This document shows positions 8,064-17,207 of a stretch of 34,086 nucleotides of DNA, one piece after another; within the stretch, counting starts at the first letter, position 1, and every line of letters starts with the position of its first letter. This DNA is from Chloroflexota bacterium (GTDB lineage Bacteria > Chloroflexota > UBA11872), in the NCBI GenBank assembly GCA_022824865.1, contig JAJDZD010000056.1:1-34086 (forward strand), given 5' to 3'. Under the pieces are notes generated by a model. That model was not told where the DNA came from. It was given only the letters and a program-made list of their open reading frames with translations, and made no database searches. A program made the translations under genes and the position numbers.

Positions 8064-8894
8064 CTACGTGTATAGCCCGATCAGCCCGCGTCGCGTAGCC
8101 CGATTCGCAATGCGGTTGAATAGCCAGATTCCGCCCAGCACACCGCCAAACGCGCTGGCCGCCAATACGCCCAGTTCAACTTCGAGTGGCACGATCGTTG
8201 GGGTTCCCAGCAAGGTGTGCCGCATGGCGTCGATCACGTAGGTATAGGGCAGCGCCAGGCTCACCCAGCGAACTTCCAGGGGCAGCATCGCTACGGGAAA
8301 CGTGGACCCCGCCATGGTGAAGATCAGCACCACGAATATCGAAGCCAACGCGGGCTGTCGTTGGGCGAGTCCGACGCCGGCAAAGGCGATTCCGAGCCCC
8401 CAAAACGCGATCAGGGCCAGGACGAACACGGGAATCACCAGTGGATTGAACCCGGCAGGCGCCGCGCCAGGCAGAAAGAGCAGCGCCACCGCCAGCACGC
8501 CCAGCATGCCGGTCCATTGGGCAATCTCCCAGCCCGTCACGCCCACGATTGGGATCCAGCGTGGACAAGGCGTGGCCCAGAGGTGCGGTAGCACCCCGGC
8601 TTGGCTCGCCCAGCGCAGGTACCCCTGGCCGCTGTAGAGCCCCTGCTGAGCAATCTGCAAGGCCAGCCATCCCAACGCCACGTAGCCGACGAAGTTGGAT
8701 CCGCCCCCATTGGCTTCAAACCCCTCGCTCCCGAACGCCCGCTCGGCCAGCAGCCGGGTCGTCAACAACAGCGCCAGTGCCAGCAGCGTCGAGACATAGA
8801 ACAGCTTCTGCCGTCCAAACTCCCGCCACTCGCGGACGAATGAGGCCCAGGCGGCAAGGGCCAATGCTCGTCGTGTGCCTGCGAAGGGCTTCAT
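8064..8894 (-). CDS. ABC-2 type exporter permease (second)
   Basis: This is a 276-residue membrane protein of the ABC-2 transporter family with about six hydrophobic segments. Clear ones include LFYVSTLLALALLLTTRLLA, FVYLALGWLALQ-like sequence, MLGVLAVALLFL and PVFVLALIAFWGLGIAF. The late SLALPYTYVIDAMRHTLLG segment matches the conserved C-terminal ABC-2 region. The start ATG at 8894 overlaps the upstream permease stop in the classic 4-base ATGA arrangement. It is last in a three-gene operon (ATPase, permease, permease). Two different permeases with one ATPase point to a heterodimeric channel exporting an unknown lipid, drug or polymer. Confidence 0.85.
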   Translation of the reverse strand: MKPFAGTRRALALAAWASFVREWREFGRQKLFYVSTLLALALLLTTRLLAERAFGSEGFEANGGGSNFVGYVALGWLALQIAQQGLYSGQGYLRWASQAGVLPHLWATPCPRWIPIVGVTGWEIAQWTGMLGVLAVALLFLPGAAPAGFNPLVIPVFVLALIAFWGLGIAFAGVGLAQRQPALASIFVVLIFTMAGSTFPVAMLPLEVRWVSLALPYTYVIDAMRHTLLGTPTIVPLEVELGVLAASAFGGVLGGIWLFNRIANRATRRGLIGLYT

Positions 8895-9745
8895 ATCGCG
8901 TCAAGAACGCCGCGACGCCGGGCGGACCGCTCGAGCGCCCCGAATACCCAGAGCGAAATCGCCCCGTAGGCAAACGCCATAAGGAGCAGCACACCGGCTG
9001 ACAGCACGGCCTCGCCTGCGTCGGCAAACACCAGCGCGGCGCGCAATCCGCGCAGTATCCAGGTAAGCGGAACGAACTGGGCCACGACCTGGGCCCACTC
9101 GGGAAGGACGCCAACGGGATGTGCAACGCCGGCAAAGATCCCCGACGCGACGACCGCGAGGTTGGATAAGGCCGCCGCCGCGCGATAGCGCACAACCAAC
9201 CCCGCGAACGCTACGCCAACGGCGAGGTTGGCGGCGTACGACGCCCCGAGCACCAGCAGGAGGGCGCCGGCTTCCAACGTCAGCGTGAATCGAAACACCG
9301 CCCAACTCGCGGCGAACATCGTGAGCGACTGCACCGCGATCCCGATTGAGCTGCCCATCGCGCGCCCTACGATCAGCAGGGGTTTGGCAAGCCGCCCGGT
9401 CCAGATCGCGCTCAAGGTGCCCTGCTCTCGTTCACGTTGCAGCGCAATCGAGAGCAGGGTCAGGGTGGCTCCGGCCCAGGTCATGCCAATCACGCCGAGC
9501 GTTACAAAAGCCAGGTAGTTCTCCGTCCCCGCCACCGACGCAAACCGTGCCGCCTGCTCGTGATTCGGGCCGGCCAGCGCACGCGCCCCTAGGATCCCCG
9601 GCAGCACCAGCGCGAACGCCGAGATCACGAGCGTGGTGACAAAGGCCCATTCGCGGCGGTGCACCTTCCAACCCATCACGGCCAGTGAGGCCACGGCCTG
9701 CCCGCCGCGCGCCAAACGCATCGCAGGAGCGTCAAATTGATTCAA
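8891..9745 (-). CDS. ABC-2 type exporter permease (first)
   Basis: This is a 284-residue ABC-2 family permease. About six transmembrane segments are visible, including VTTLVISAFALVLPGILGARAL near the N-terminus, LAFVTLGVIGMTWAGATLTLL, and the closing LSAGVLLLMAFAYGAISLWVFGAL. The signature region QREREQGTLSAIWTGRLAKPLLIVGR is the typical cytoplasmic EQGTLE-like loop of this family. The C-terminal PEWAQVVAQFVPLTWILRGLRAAL also fits ABC-2 proteins. The ATG start at 9745 lies 14 bases inside the end of the ATPase gene, implying coupled translation. It partners the downstream permease and upstream ATPase. Confidence 0.87.
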   Translation of the reverse strand: MNQFDAPAMRLARGGQAVASLAVMGWKVHRREWAFVTTLVISAFALVLPGILGARALAGPNHEQAARFASVAGTENYLAFVTLGVIGMTWAGATLTLLSIALQREREQGTLSAIWTGRLAKPLLIVGRAMGSSIGIAVQSLTMFAASWAVFRFTLTLEAGALLLVLGASYAANLAVGVAFAGLVVRYRAAAALSNLAVVASGIFAGVAHPVGVLPEWAQVVAQFVPLTWILRGLRAALVFADAGEAVLSAGVLLLMAFAYGAISLWVFGALERSARRRGVLDAI

Positions 9746-10766
9746 GCGACCCTCCCAGGCGGCTTCCGGTCAGTTTGATGAAGGCGTCCTCCAGCGTGGC
9801 TTCCCGCAGGCGCGATTCAATCACGGTCACACCAGCCGCCTTGAGGCTGGCTGCAATCCGGTCGGCGGATTGCCAGCCGCCGGGGGCGCTCACCGCAACT
9901 GCGATACCGCCGTCGTCCTGAACATCGCCCCACCAGACCGCGTCGGCACCGAGAATCTGCCGGGCAGCCGCGGCGTCACCGTGTAGCTGCAACTCCAGCC
10001 GCGGCTCGACCCCGGCACTTGCGATCAGGGCGGCCGGCCGGTCCTCGGCCACAAGCCGTCCGTGATCGATGATTCCAACACGATCACAGACCTCGTCGGC
10101 TTCGTGCATGTTGTGGGTCGTCAACAGCACCGCTTTGCCGGCTCCCTGCAGCGTCCGTATCAACTCGCGCGTCGCGCGCGCGGCGGCCGGATCGAGCGCC
10201 GCCGTGGGTTCGTCCAGCAGCAGCACCGGTGGATCATGCAGTAGCGACCGCACCAGGTTCAGCCGTTGCTTCATGCCGGTGCTATAAGTCTCGACGAGGT
10301 CGTCGGCCTGCTCCGCAAGCCCGAGGTGCTCGAGCAGACTGCCCGCGCGCTCATTGATCGCCTGGCCGGGCATGAACTGCAGCCGCCCGAAGATCTCCAG
10401 ATTCTCGCGGCCTGTCAGCCGCCAGTAGACTCCTCGCTCCCCCGCGAACATGACGCCGATGCGCGCCCTTACCGCGCCGGCGTCTCGCAGAGAGTCGAAT
10501 CCACAGATTCTGGCCGTGCCCGCCGTTGGCTCCAGCAGGGTTGACAGCATGCGCGCCATCGTTGTCTTGCCCGCGCCGTTCGGCCCCAGGAGGCCGTACA
10601 CCTCACCGGCGCGGACCCAAAGTGTCACGTTATCAACGGCGACTACGGGGTCCGGCACTGGGACTGAACGACGCTTCACTATGTCCCAGGGGCGGCGCGA
10701 CGGCCGTCGGCGCTCAAACTGCTTGGTCAGCCCTTCGGTTTCAATCAGCATCCGCGCATATGCCAT
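9732..10766 (-). CDS. ABC exporter ATP-binding protein (DrrA-like)
   Basis: This is a 344-residue ATPase that powers the two following permeases. It shows Walker A GPNGAGKTT (about residues 61-69), the signature YSTGMKQRL and Walker B VLLLDEPTAALD, then the switch His in LLTTHNMHEAD. A basic insertion after the first strand (RRRPSRRPWDIVKRR) and a C-terminal extension of about 90 residues (from about 250) are typical of daunorubicin-type/CcmA-like export ATPases. The start is ATG at 10766, with another ATG five codons in; neither has a strong ribosome-binding site. It leads a three-gene overlapping operon divergent from the DHDPS-like gene. The exported compound is not identifiable. Confidence 0.92.
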   Translation of the reverse strand: MAYARMLIETEGLTKQFERRRPSRRPWDIVKRRSVPVPDPVVAVDNVTLWVRAGEVYGLLGPNGAGKTTMARMLSTLLEPTAGTARICGFDSLRDAGAVRARIGVMFAGERGVYWRLTGRENLEIFGRLQFMPGQAINERAGSLLEHLGLAEQADDLVETYSTGMKQRLNLVRSLLHDPPVLLLDEPTAALDPAAARATRELIRTLQGAGKAVLLTTHNMHEADEVCDRVGIIDHGRLVAEDRPAALIASAGVEPRLELQLHGDAAAARQILGADAVWWGDVQDDGGIAVAVSAPGGWQSADRIAASLKAAGVTVIESRLREATLEDAFIKLTGSRLGGSLESI

Positions 10767-10909
10767 TGAGCTTGAGAACGCGCTTCCTTCAGACGCAATC
10801 TGTCAGGAGAGACGCGCGACATTGTTCGTACTGTGCCACGCGCTGATGCCTGCACTCCCTGGCAAGCTTCCCGAAGCGTCGATCGCCCAATAGAGTCTGC
10901 ACCGCCTAG

Positions 10910-10938
10910 TTGAGCGAAACACCGCGCTCTGTTCCAAT
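10910..10938 (+). promoter_or_regulatory. Possible sigma70-like promoter for the lyase gene
   Basis: TTGAGC at 10910 and TCCAAT at 10933 are spaced by 17 bases, placing a start site about 20-40 bases before the candidate start codons of the DHDPS-like gene. The match to consensus is partial. This is the only promoter-like arrangement I could find in the divergent gap 10767-10983. Confidence 0.25.
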
Positions 10939-10983
10939 GCAGGCAACCAGCGCCGTCGTCGGATGAGTGCGAGAGGATCGCGA

Positions 10984-11871
10984 GTGAGGGACCGGGACGA
11001 AATCCGTGGCCTGCTGAGCGGCCCCGTCAACCCGCTGCCCACCAAATTCCACAGGGACGGGTCGATCAACTTCGACGGCATGCACGCCGTGATCGATCGT
11101 TCGCTGGAGGCCGGCTGCCAGGTCATTATGCTCACCTGGGGCGAGACTCTCGTCTCACTCCTGACTGACTCCGAACTGGCCCAGGTCCACCGCTCCGCCA
11201 TCGCGCACGTTGGCGACCGCGCTCTCACGATCGCCTGCGACAACATGTGGGGTCTTCACCAGACACTCGAGTTTGGAGACTTGGTTCGCGATTTGGGCTA
11301 CGACCTCTACATGGTCCGCCCCGCCGAGTGGGCTCGTGGAACGCCGGAGTCTCTGGCCGACTTCTACCGCGCCGTCGCTCGTCGCACGCCGGTAATGCTG
11401 GTTGGCGACGTGCCGATCAGGACTTGCGATTTGATCGAGGACGAGGCCGGAATCCTGGGCTTCAAGGAAGACACCCAGCTTGACTACGCCCACGAAGTGC
11501 TCATGCGCTGGGGCGACCGCTGGCCGATGGTGGGCGGCGGCGGCATGAAGCGGCACTTCCTCCTCTGGCCCCACGGCTGCCGCTCCTGGCTCGAACCGTT
11601 CGTCCGCTGCTATCCCGAGCCGGCCATGCGGTACTGGGGCGCGCTTCAGCGCGGCGACACCGCCGAGGCCTGGAGCATCGTTATGCAGATCGAGACTCCG
11701 GTGCGTGCGGCGGCCCACCGCTTTCCCGCCGGCTATAACGGTTTCTCCCAGGCTATGATCGAGGCCTACGGCGTAGCCCCCCGGTGGCGCCGCTCCCCCG
11801 CGCCCAACGCTACCGACGCCGAGATGGACGACGTGCGAGGCCTGCTGCGTCGACTGGGCATCTGGCGGTGA
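10984..11871 (+). CDS. DHDPS/NAL-family lyase with altered active site
   Basis: This is a 295-residue TIM-barrel protein of the dihydrodipicolinate synthase/N-acetylneuraminate lyase family. The Schiff-base lysine is K161 in ILGFKED. The loop usually written GTTGE is LTWGE (about 50-54). The strand that normally reads YNVPGRT is GDVPIRT here (about 141-147), so the general-acid/base Tyr expected before NVP is replaced by Gly. It is therefore unlikely to be an ordinary DapA; a keto-acid or sugar-acid aldolase/dehydratase, or a divergent reaction, is more plausible. GTG at 10984 has AGAGGA six bases upstream and is preferred over ATG at 10963. It is followed after 19 bases by the GHL10-like gene. 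Confidence 0.8.
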   Translation: MRDRDEIRGLLSGPVNPLPTKFHRDGSINFDGMHAVIDRSLEAGCQVIMLTWGETLVSLLTDSELAQVHRSAIAHVGDRALTIACDNMWGLHQTLEFGDLVRDLGYDLYMVRPAEWARGTPESLADFYRAVARRTPVMLVGDVPIRTCDLIEDEAGILGFKEDTQLDYAHEVLMRWGDRWPMVGGGGMKRHFLLWPHGCRSWLEPFVRCYPEPAMRYWGALQRGDTAEAWSIVMQIETPVRAAAHRFPAGYNGFSQAMIEAYGVAPRWRRSPAPNATDAEMDDVRGLLRRLGIWR

Positions 11872-11890
11872 CCACGGAAGCGCCGACCTC

Positions 11891-13675
11891 ATGACGGGAC
11901 GGACGCCGGACTTCATCGCCGACCGCGGCTTCAGCCAGCCGCCCGTCTACCTGACCGACCTTGACCGATGTACTCCATCCAGCGCACTGTCGTCTGAGCC
12001 CTGCCGCCACACGTGGCGCACGCTGCCCTACGGCACAGGCGCCTTCAGCGGCGTGATGCTGCTGGCCGGGCCCGAAACCGCCGCGCCCTCCGTTACCTAT
12101 CCATTGAATGCCAACGGCTGGCATGCCATATCGATTGGCGTACATCCGTTCTGGTCCGAGCCCGAAGGCAGGCAGCTGGTGGCTCAAGTCAAACTCAGCG
12201 GCTTGGGCCCGTTCACCATCCTTTCCTGGCCGCGCGTCCCCTTCGGCGGCCACGCCGAACACCTCCACGAGCACTTCTGGGGTGTGGCGGATCTCACCGG
12301 GCGTGATCTGGGCATTGGGCAGCCGACTGCGCGCATGTCCTCGGTCGACGGCCCCGGGTCATTCCTCGGCCAACCCGCACGTATTGCTTATGTCAAGTTA
12401 GTTCCGCTGACATCCGCCGAGGTGCGCGCCGTAGCGGCCGACCGAACTCAAGATGACAATCGACGCTTGTTCGCCCACCAGGATGCCCACGGACCGCACT
12501 CCGCTTGGCGACTAACGAGTGCCGCCGACATCCAGCGCGAGGTGGAGCCGTATCGACACACGGACTTCTCGCGCCTGTACTGGGAATGCGGCTCCGGCGA
12601 CCTGATGAACTATTTCACCCAGATCGGGCGCATGCCCACGCACGATGGGCTCGATGACTTTCCGCGACAAAGCGACCGACTCAACGCCGAAAGCTGGCGA
12701 GTCCTCCGCGACCGTGGCATTGATCCCTTGCAGGTGGCGGCCGAACATGCGCGGGATGTCGGCCTGGAACTCCACGCGAGCTATCGCGTCGCCGGCTTCC
12801 ATTACCCGCCCCCGTTGGATCACTTCACGCACGGCGACTCGGTCTACAAGCGGCGGCCCGAGTGGCGCGGTGTCGACCGGGAGGGCCGCCGCACGCCGCG
12901 TTTCGCCTACTCCTATCCCGAAGTTCGCGCCTACGTCATTTCTCTTCTGCGCGAGGTCGTTCAGTACCCGGTAGACGGCGTCTGCATGCTCTACAACCGG
13001 CGGCTACCGCTGGTGGAATACGAACCGCAACTCGTTGAGGGCTTTCGCGCCGACCACGGCGTCGATCCGCGCAGCCTCGACCCGCTCGACCCGACCTGGC
13101 TGCGCTACCGATCGGGCGTGCTCACCCAGTTTCACCGCGAACTGCGTGCCGCGATGGACGAGGAATCGCGGCGACAGGGCCGCAGCCGTCGCATTCAGGT
13201 ATCGGCCGTGGTCGCTGGCACCGAGGCAGAAAACCTGCGTTTCGGAGTGGATCCCGGAGCTTGGGTTAACGAAGGCCTGGTCGACACGCTTATTCCTTAT
13301 TCGTCGGCAACGAATTTCAATAGCAGCGTGGATGCCTGGTCCGACCCGAAGGTGATCGACTACTTCGTGAATCTCGTGCGCGGCAGCAGCACGATCATCG
13401 CGCCCAACATGATGCCCCGCCAGGTTCCCCCGGAACTCTTGCGCCGACGCGCCTCCGGTCTCTATCGAACCGGCGTCCAGCACCTATTCTTCTGGGATTG
13501 CGCCGCCGGCGACGGCCGCGCCAATTTCAGCGACATGTGGAGCGCTCTTCGCCGGCTAGGACACATCGAAGAAATCGAAAACTGGAAAGCCGGCGGTGAG
13601 ACCGACCTGAGCTCGACCTGCCACGAACTCCGCACTTTGGGCGACTGGGACCTCACCTACCACACGCCTGGTTAG
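11891..13675 (+). CDS. GHL10/DUF187-like putative glycoside hydrolase
   Basis: This is a 594-residue protein of two parts. Residues 1 to about 200 are beta-rich and may form a carbohydrate-binding or jelly-roll module. From about 220 onward the sequence resembles the GHL10/DUF187 TIM-barrel glycosyl-hydrolase-like family: DPLQVAAEHARDVGLELHASYRV, then SYPEVRAYVISLLREVV and YPVDGVCMLYNRR, which is the family's conserved 'pattern of travel through a valley with D at the strand end'. Later segments such as DTLIPYS and GVQHLFFWDCA mark successive barrel strands. No signal peptide is visible, suggesting cytoplasmic action on imported oligosaccharides. It follows the DHDPS-like gene by 19 bases and is probably cotranscribed. 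The substrate is unknown, and the catalytic acids cannot be assigned safely. Confidence 0.72.
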   Translation: MTGRTPDFIADRGFSQPPVYLTDLDRCTPSSALSSEPCRHTWRTLPYGTGAFSGVMLLAGPETAAPSVTYPLNANGWHAISIGVHPFWSEPEGRQLVAQVKLSGLGPFTILSWPRVPFGGHAEHLHEHFWGVADLTGRDLGIGQPTARMSSVDGPGSFLGQPARIAYVKLVPLTSAEVRAVAADRTQDDNRRLFAHQDAHGPHSAWRLTSAADIQREVEPYRHTDFSRLYWECGSGDLMNYFTQIGRMPTHDGLDDFPRQSDRLNAESWRVLRDRGIDPLQVAAEHARDVGLELHASYRVAGFHYPPPLDHFTHGDSVYKRRPEWRGVDREGRRTPRFAYSYPEVRAYVISLLREVVQYPVDGVCMLYNRRLPLVEYEPQLVEGFRADHGVDPRSLDPLDPTWLRYRSGVLTQFHRELRAAMDEESRRQGRSRRIQVSAVVAGTEAENLRFGVDPGAWVNEGLVDTLIPYSSATNFNSSVDAWSDPKVIDYFVNLVRGSSTIIAPNMMPRQVPPELLRRRASGLYRTGVQHLFFWDCAAGDGRANFSDMWSALRRLGHIEEIENWKAGGETDLSSTCHELRTLGDWDLTYHTPG

Positions 13676-13676
13676 G

Positions 13677-13717
13677 AAGCCTGCCGCGGATCCCGATCGG
13701 TCCGGCTCGGGCTTTTT
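13677..13717 (+). terminator. Probable terminator after the GHL10-like gene
   Basis: The sequence can fold with outer arms AAGCC (13677-13681) and GGCTT (13710-13714) and an inner CGGA/TCCG stem (13687-13690 with 13701-13704). It ends in five T residues at 13713-13717. The hairpin has bulges. It fills the whole gap between the convergent genes. Confidence 0.45.
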
Positions 13718-14661
13718 CAGACCACCCGGTATTTGAGGGCGTGCCCAGCCTCGATCCGCGCAATGTTGTCGCGCACCACTTCCGTGGTTCCGCGCAGAAA
13801 GATGTCGCAAGCCGACGCCCCATGCGGCGTTGCAAAGACCTCACGCTCAAATACCGGATCGTCGGGATCTACCGGTTCCTCCCAGAATACGTCCAGGCCG
13901 GCAGCCCGCAGCCTTCCGCTGTCAAGCGCGTCAATCAGCGGCTGTCGCTCGACCACCGGGCCGCGCGATACGTTGACCAGGACGGATCCGTCCGGCATGG
14001 AATCCAGGACGGCTTGGTCGATCAGGCCGTGCGTCTCATCCGTGAGCGGCACCGACAGCACGACGAACCCGCAATTGCGCACTGCCTCAGTCAGGCGGTC
14101 GGCGGTGTAGAGCTCGGTTAGCCCCAGCCGTTGCGCCAGCTCAGGATCCGGTGTTCGCTTCACCCCAATCAGGGTCGCCCCAAACGGCATCAGCAGCCGC
14201 GCGATTTCGCTGCCAACACCGCCGACACCCACGATGCAAATCCGAGAGTGGAAGAGTGACGCGCCAAACGGTACGGCAATCGAGCGCGCCGCCAGCGTCC
14301 GAAGGTGCGTCGGCAACTGCCGCCCGGCGGCAATCAGGTGCATCAGCGCAAACTCGGCCACCGCCTTGCCGATGCCCGAAGGTCCCGCCGGTGCGTTGGC
14401 CACTGGAATGCTGCGGACGCGTGCAGCCTCAAGATCGACGTGATCGACTCCGATCCCGAACTGCTGAATCAGGCGAAGGCGTGAAGCGGACTCGATGGTG
14501 GCGGCATCGATGGGCGTACGAGCCGGGATGATCACCTCGGCGCTCGGCGCCTCCGCGGCCAGTGCGTCAGGCTCGGTTGGGACGATCTCGTGCTCCGGCA
14601 GCGCTTCTCGAAGCACATCCGTGATCGCCGCCAGGTCTGGGCTGCACATCAGTACCCGCAT
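13717..14661 (-). CDS. D-2-hydroxyacid dehydrogenase family protein
   Basis: This 314-residue NAD-dependent dehydrogenase of the D-isomer-specific 2-hydroxyacid family interconverts a 2-hydroxyacid and a 2-ketoacid. The Rossmann motif GVGGVG is at about 145-150. Catalytic Arg (R233 in VNVSRGP), Glu (about E261-262 in DVFWEEP) and His (H280 in TPHGAS) are all present. Length is typical of the phosphoglycerate-dehydrogenase-like short form without an ACT domain. It lies 27 bases downstream of the aminotransferase gene on the same strand, with an AAAGGGA stretch before the ATG. The pairing suggests that amino-acid or amino-sugar nitrogen removal and ketoacid reduction are coupled. The substrate is unknown. 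Confidence 0.92.
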   Translation of the reverse strand: MRVLMCSPDLAAITDVLREALPEHEIVPTEPDALAAEAPSAEVIIPARTPIDAATIESASRLRLIQQFGIGVDHVDLEAARVRSIPVANAPAGPSGIGKAVAEFALMHLIAAGRQLPTHLRTLAARSIAVPFGASLFHSRICIVGVGGVGSEIARLLMPFGATLIGVKRTPDPELAQRLGLTELYTADRLTEAVRNCGFVVLSVPLTDETHGLIDQAVLDSMPDGSVLVNVSRGPVVERQPLIDALDSGRLRAAGLDVFWEEPVDPDDPVFEREVFATPHGASACDIFLRGTTEVVRDNIARIEAGHALKYRVV

Positions 14662-14688
14662 CGGATGTCCCTTTCTTGAGACGCTTCG

Positions 14689-16017
14689 CTATTGGCCCGC
14701 CGTCGCTTTGCACGCCGCCAGGGCGTCGTCCACGATCTCCAGCGTCCGATCCACGTCGTCCTCGCTGTGCGCGATCGAGATGTAGAACTTCTCGTTCGGC
14801 ACGATCAGGATCCCCCGCTTCACGCATTCGATGGCGAATTGCGTTCCCATTTCGCGGTCGTTATCCAGCAGGTCCACCCACTGGGTCGGACTCTCGTTCT
14901 CCATGAAGCGAACGCCGAACACCATGTCTTCGCCCAGCGCCTGCAGGGCGATACCGTGTCGACGACCAGCTTCCTCAATACCGGCCCGCAGTCGACCGCC
15001 AATTCGGTGCAGTTGGTCGTAGACCCCCGGTTCGCTGAGGACTTCCATTGCGGCCAGCGCCGCCGTTGCCGCGACGGGGTTACCGTTGAACGTCCCACTG
15101 GCCCAGGCAATCGTGTTTGGCGCGCGGCCCACGTTGCCGTAAAGCTCCATGATGTCGCGGCGCCCGGCGATCACGGCCAGCGGAAACCCGCCGGCCATCG
15201 CCTTGCCGTAGCAGGCCATGTCCGGCACCACGCCATAAGCCTCCTGCGCGCCACCCCACGCCAGTCGGAATCCCGTCACGATTTCGTCGTAGATCATCAC
15301 GATTCCGTGCCGGTCACAAGCTTCGCGCACCGACTCCAGGAATCCGGGAACCGGCCGCAGCACGCGCTGCAGCGGTTCGATGATTATCCCCGCGAGTTCG
15401 TCCGCGTACTCCTCGATGACCTGCAGCGCAAACTCGGTGTCGTTGTAGGGAGCCACCAGAATCTCGTCAGCCAGCACGCCCGGAACCCCAAGTGAGTCGG
15501 GGTCCGCGTGCGGATAGTCGCTGGCCTCACCTGGAACGGTGCCGAACATGGCGAAGTCGCCGGTTCCGTGCCAGCCGCCCTCGAACTTCAAGATCTTCGG
15601 CCGGCCGGTGAATGCTCTCGCCGCACGCAGCGACAAGAACGTTGCGTCGGAACCGGTCGTCACGTATCGAACCTGCTCGGCGCAGGGAACGGCCTCGATC
15701 ACTTGCTCCGCCAGCCGGATGGCCGGTTCGTTCAGGAAATAGAACGTGGTCCCCTGGCGAATCTGGTGCTCGACGGCTTCCAGGATTCGCGGGTGGCAGT
15801 GACCAACCAGCATGGGTCCGGAACCCATCAGGTAGTCGATGTACTCCCGGCCGTCAACGCTGATCAAATGACTGCCGCGCCCTTCGCGAATCACGACATC
15901 CTGGGAGCGCGGGAGCATCAGAAAACCAAGGGCTCCGCCACTAAGCACGTTGCCGGCGAGTTCAAGGAGCTCGCCATTCGGGGCGGCCGTCTGGCCCGGT
16001 TGTTTCGAGGCTGCCAC
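14689..16017 (-). CDS. Class III aminotransferase (GSA-aminomutase-like)
   Basis: This is a 442-residue PLP enzyme of the class III family, closest in look to glutamate-1-semialdehyde 2,1-aminomutase. The PLP lysine is K272 in YGKAMAGGFPL, and the Asp-Glu pair of YDEIVTGFR is at 244-245. The phosphate-binding TTGSDAT segment (120-126) and the EGGWHG motif are present. No haem-pathway gene is nearby, and the downstream gene is a 2-hydroxyacid dehydrogenase, so a catabolic transaminase or aminomutase is more likely than HemL. The start is GTG at 16017 with AGGTGA about five bases upstream. It is divergent from the Gfo/Idh gene across 129 bases. Confidence 0.9.
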   Translation of the reverse strand: MAASKQPGQTAAPNGELLELAGNVLSGGALGFLMLPRSQDVVIREGRGSHLISVDGREYIDYLMGSGPMLVGHCHPRILEAVEHQIRQGTTFYFLNEPAIRLAEQVIEAVPCAEQVRYVTTGSDATFLSLRAARAFTGRPKILKFEGGWHGTGDFAMFGTVPGEASDYPHADPDSLGVPGVLADEILVAPYNDTEFALQVIEEYADELAGIIIEPLQRVLRPVPGFLESVREACDRHGIVMIYDEIVTGFRLAWGGAQEAYGVVPDMACYGKAMAGGFPLAVIAGRRDIMELYGNVGRAPNTIAWASGTFNGNPVAATAALAAMEVLSEPGVYDQLHRIGGRLRAGIEEAGRRHGIALQALGEDMVFGVRFMENESPTQWVDLLDNDREMGTQFAIECVKRGILIVPNEKFYISIAHSEDDVDRTLEIVDDALAACKATAGQ

Positions 16018-16146
16018 CAGTCACCTGGCCTTCTGGAGTCCGCCGCAACAGCCGGCGGCGCTGGGTCGCGCATACTACACGCGGCATCGAGCCGATCGGT
16101 TACCGAACCTGAGTCGCGGAGATTTCGGAATGGCGGAGATCAGATC

Positions 16147-17196
16147 GTGAGCGCCAGCGTCCCCGGGCCTTCTCGCGTGAGGATTGCCCTGATAGGCGCC
16201 GGCGGCTTCGGCGCCTATACGACCGAGTTGATCGATCGGCAGCCCGAGATCGAACTGGTCGGCGTTGCCGATACCGACGGCGACAAGGCCCGGCGCCTTG
16301 GGCACGATCGCGGCGTGCCGTTCTGGACCGACGACCGAGCGCTACTGGACGAGTGCGACTGCGACGCGGTGGCCATCGTGACTACCCACTCGACGCATCG
16401 CGACATCGCCGTGCGCGCCGCGGCCAACGGTCGCCACATTTTCTGCGAAAAGACCATGGCCATTACCGTCGCCGACTGCCACGACATGGTGGAAGCGGCG
16501 GACACGTTCGGCGTGAAGCTCATGGTTGGCCACAAACGCCGATTTCGGCCCGCCTCCGCCGCGCTCAGGCGGGCGCTGGCTACCGATGGACTGGGACGCC
16601 CCCTGGCCGTCAACATTCGCGGCTTCTTTGGCCGTCGCATTACCGGCTTCTGGCGCGAGCGGGCCCTCTGCGGCGGGTTGCTCTACTGGGCCGGAGTCCA
16701 TGACGTGGACACGTTGCGCTACCTCTTTGGTGATGTTTCTTCCGTATACGCAGTCATCGGACCCAAGGTGCGTCCCGAGGTCTCGGACCAGGAGGACGCC
16801 ATCTCCGTGGCGCTCACGTTCAAGAGCGGCATGCTCGGGTCAATCCAGGTCTCCACGTTCTATCCAATGGCCACCTATCAGACAGCCTTTGGCTTTGACA
16901 TCGTTTGCGAGCGCGGCGGTGTCAGCTACAACCCACACAACCTCACCATCACTACCCAGCTTGAAGACCAGCCTCCAGGCGTCGTTCGCCTTGAGCACAA
17001 CTCGCCCGACGGCGCCTACGACAAGGAGTGGTCCAGCTTCGCCGCCTGGGTCCTCCGCGACGAAGACCCCGTCCTGACGGGCGAGGACGGACTGCGCTGT
17101 GTGGAGATCCTCCAGGCCGCGTACTTGAGCGCCGCGACGGAATCGCGAGTCGACCTCCCGCTCGACCGCAACGAGCGGCGTCCGTTTGACGGATAG
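16147..17196 (+). CDS. Gfo/Idh/MocA family oxidoreductase
   Basis: This is a 349-residue NAD(P)-dependent sugar/inositol-type dehydrogenase. The N-terminal Rossmann motif GAGGFG is at about 18-23. The family's EKP motif reads EKT (101-103). The catalytic region GVHDVDTLRYLFG supplies the conserved His (H185) and Asp (D188). The C-terminal alpha/beta domain contains DQEDAISVALTFKSGMLGSIQ, typical of the family. The frame is open far upstream, but that stretch is antisense to the aminotransferase. GTG at 16147 is chosen because GGAG lies eight bases before it. It is followed after 11 bases by the nitrilase-like gene and begins a same-strand run of eight genes that includes an ABC importer. It probably oxidises a hydroxyl of an imported sugar derivative. 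Confidence 0.92.
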   Translation: MSASVPGPSRVRIALIGAGGFGAYTTELIDRQPEIELVGVADTDGDKARRLGHDRGVPFWTDDRALLDECDCDAVAIVTTHSTHRDIAVRAAANGRHIFCEKTMAITVADCHDMVEAADTFGVKLMVGHKRRFRPASAALRRALATDGLGRPLAVNIRGFFGRRITGFWRERALCGGLLYWAGVHDVDTLRYLFGDVSSVYAVIGPKVRPEVSDQEDAISVALTFKSGMLGSIQVSTFYPMATYQTAFGFDIVCERGGVSYNPHNLTITTQLEDQPPGVVRLEHNSPDGAYDKEWSSFAAWVLRDEDPVLTGEDGLRCVEILQAAYLSAATESRVDLPLDRNERRPFDG

Positions 17197-17207
17197 GCGC
17201 TGGTGCC

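Noticed and set aside
15508..16146. N-terminal extension of the Gfo/Idh protein by 213 residues
   Set aside because: The extension is antisense to the aminotransferase and has no domain. GTG at 16147 with GGAG upstream gives the normal Rossmann N-terminus.
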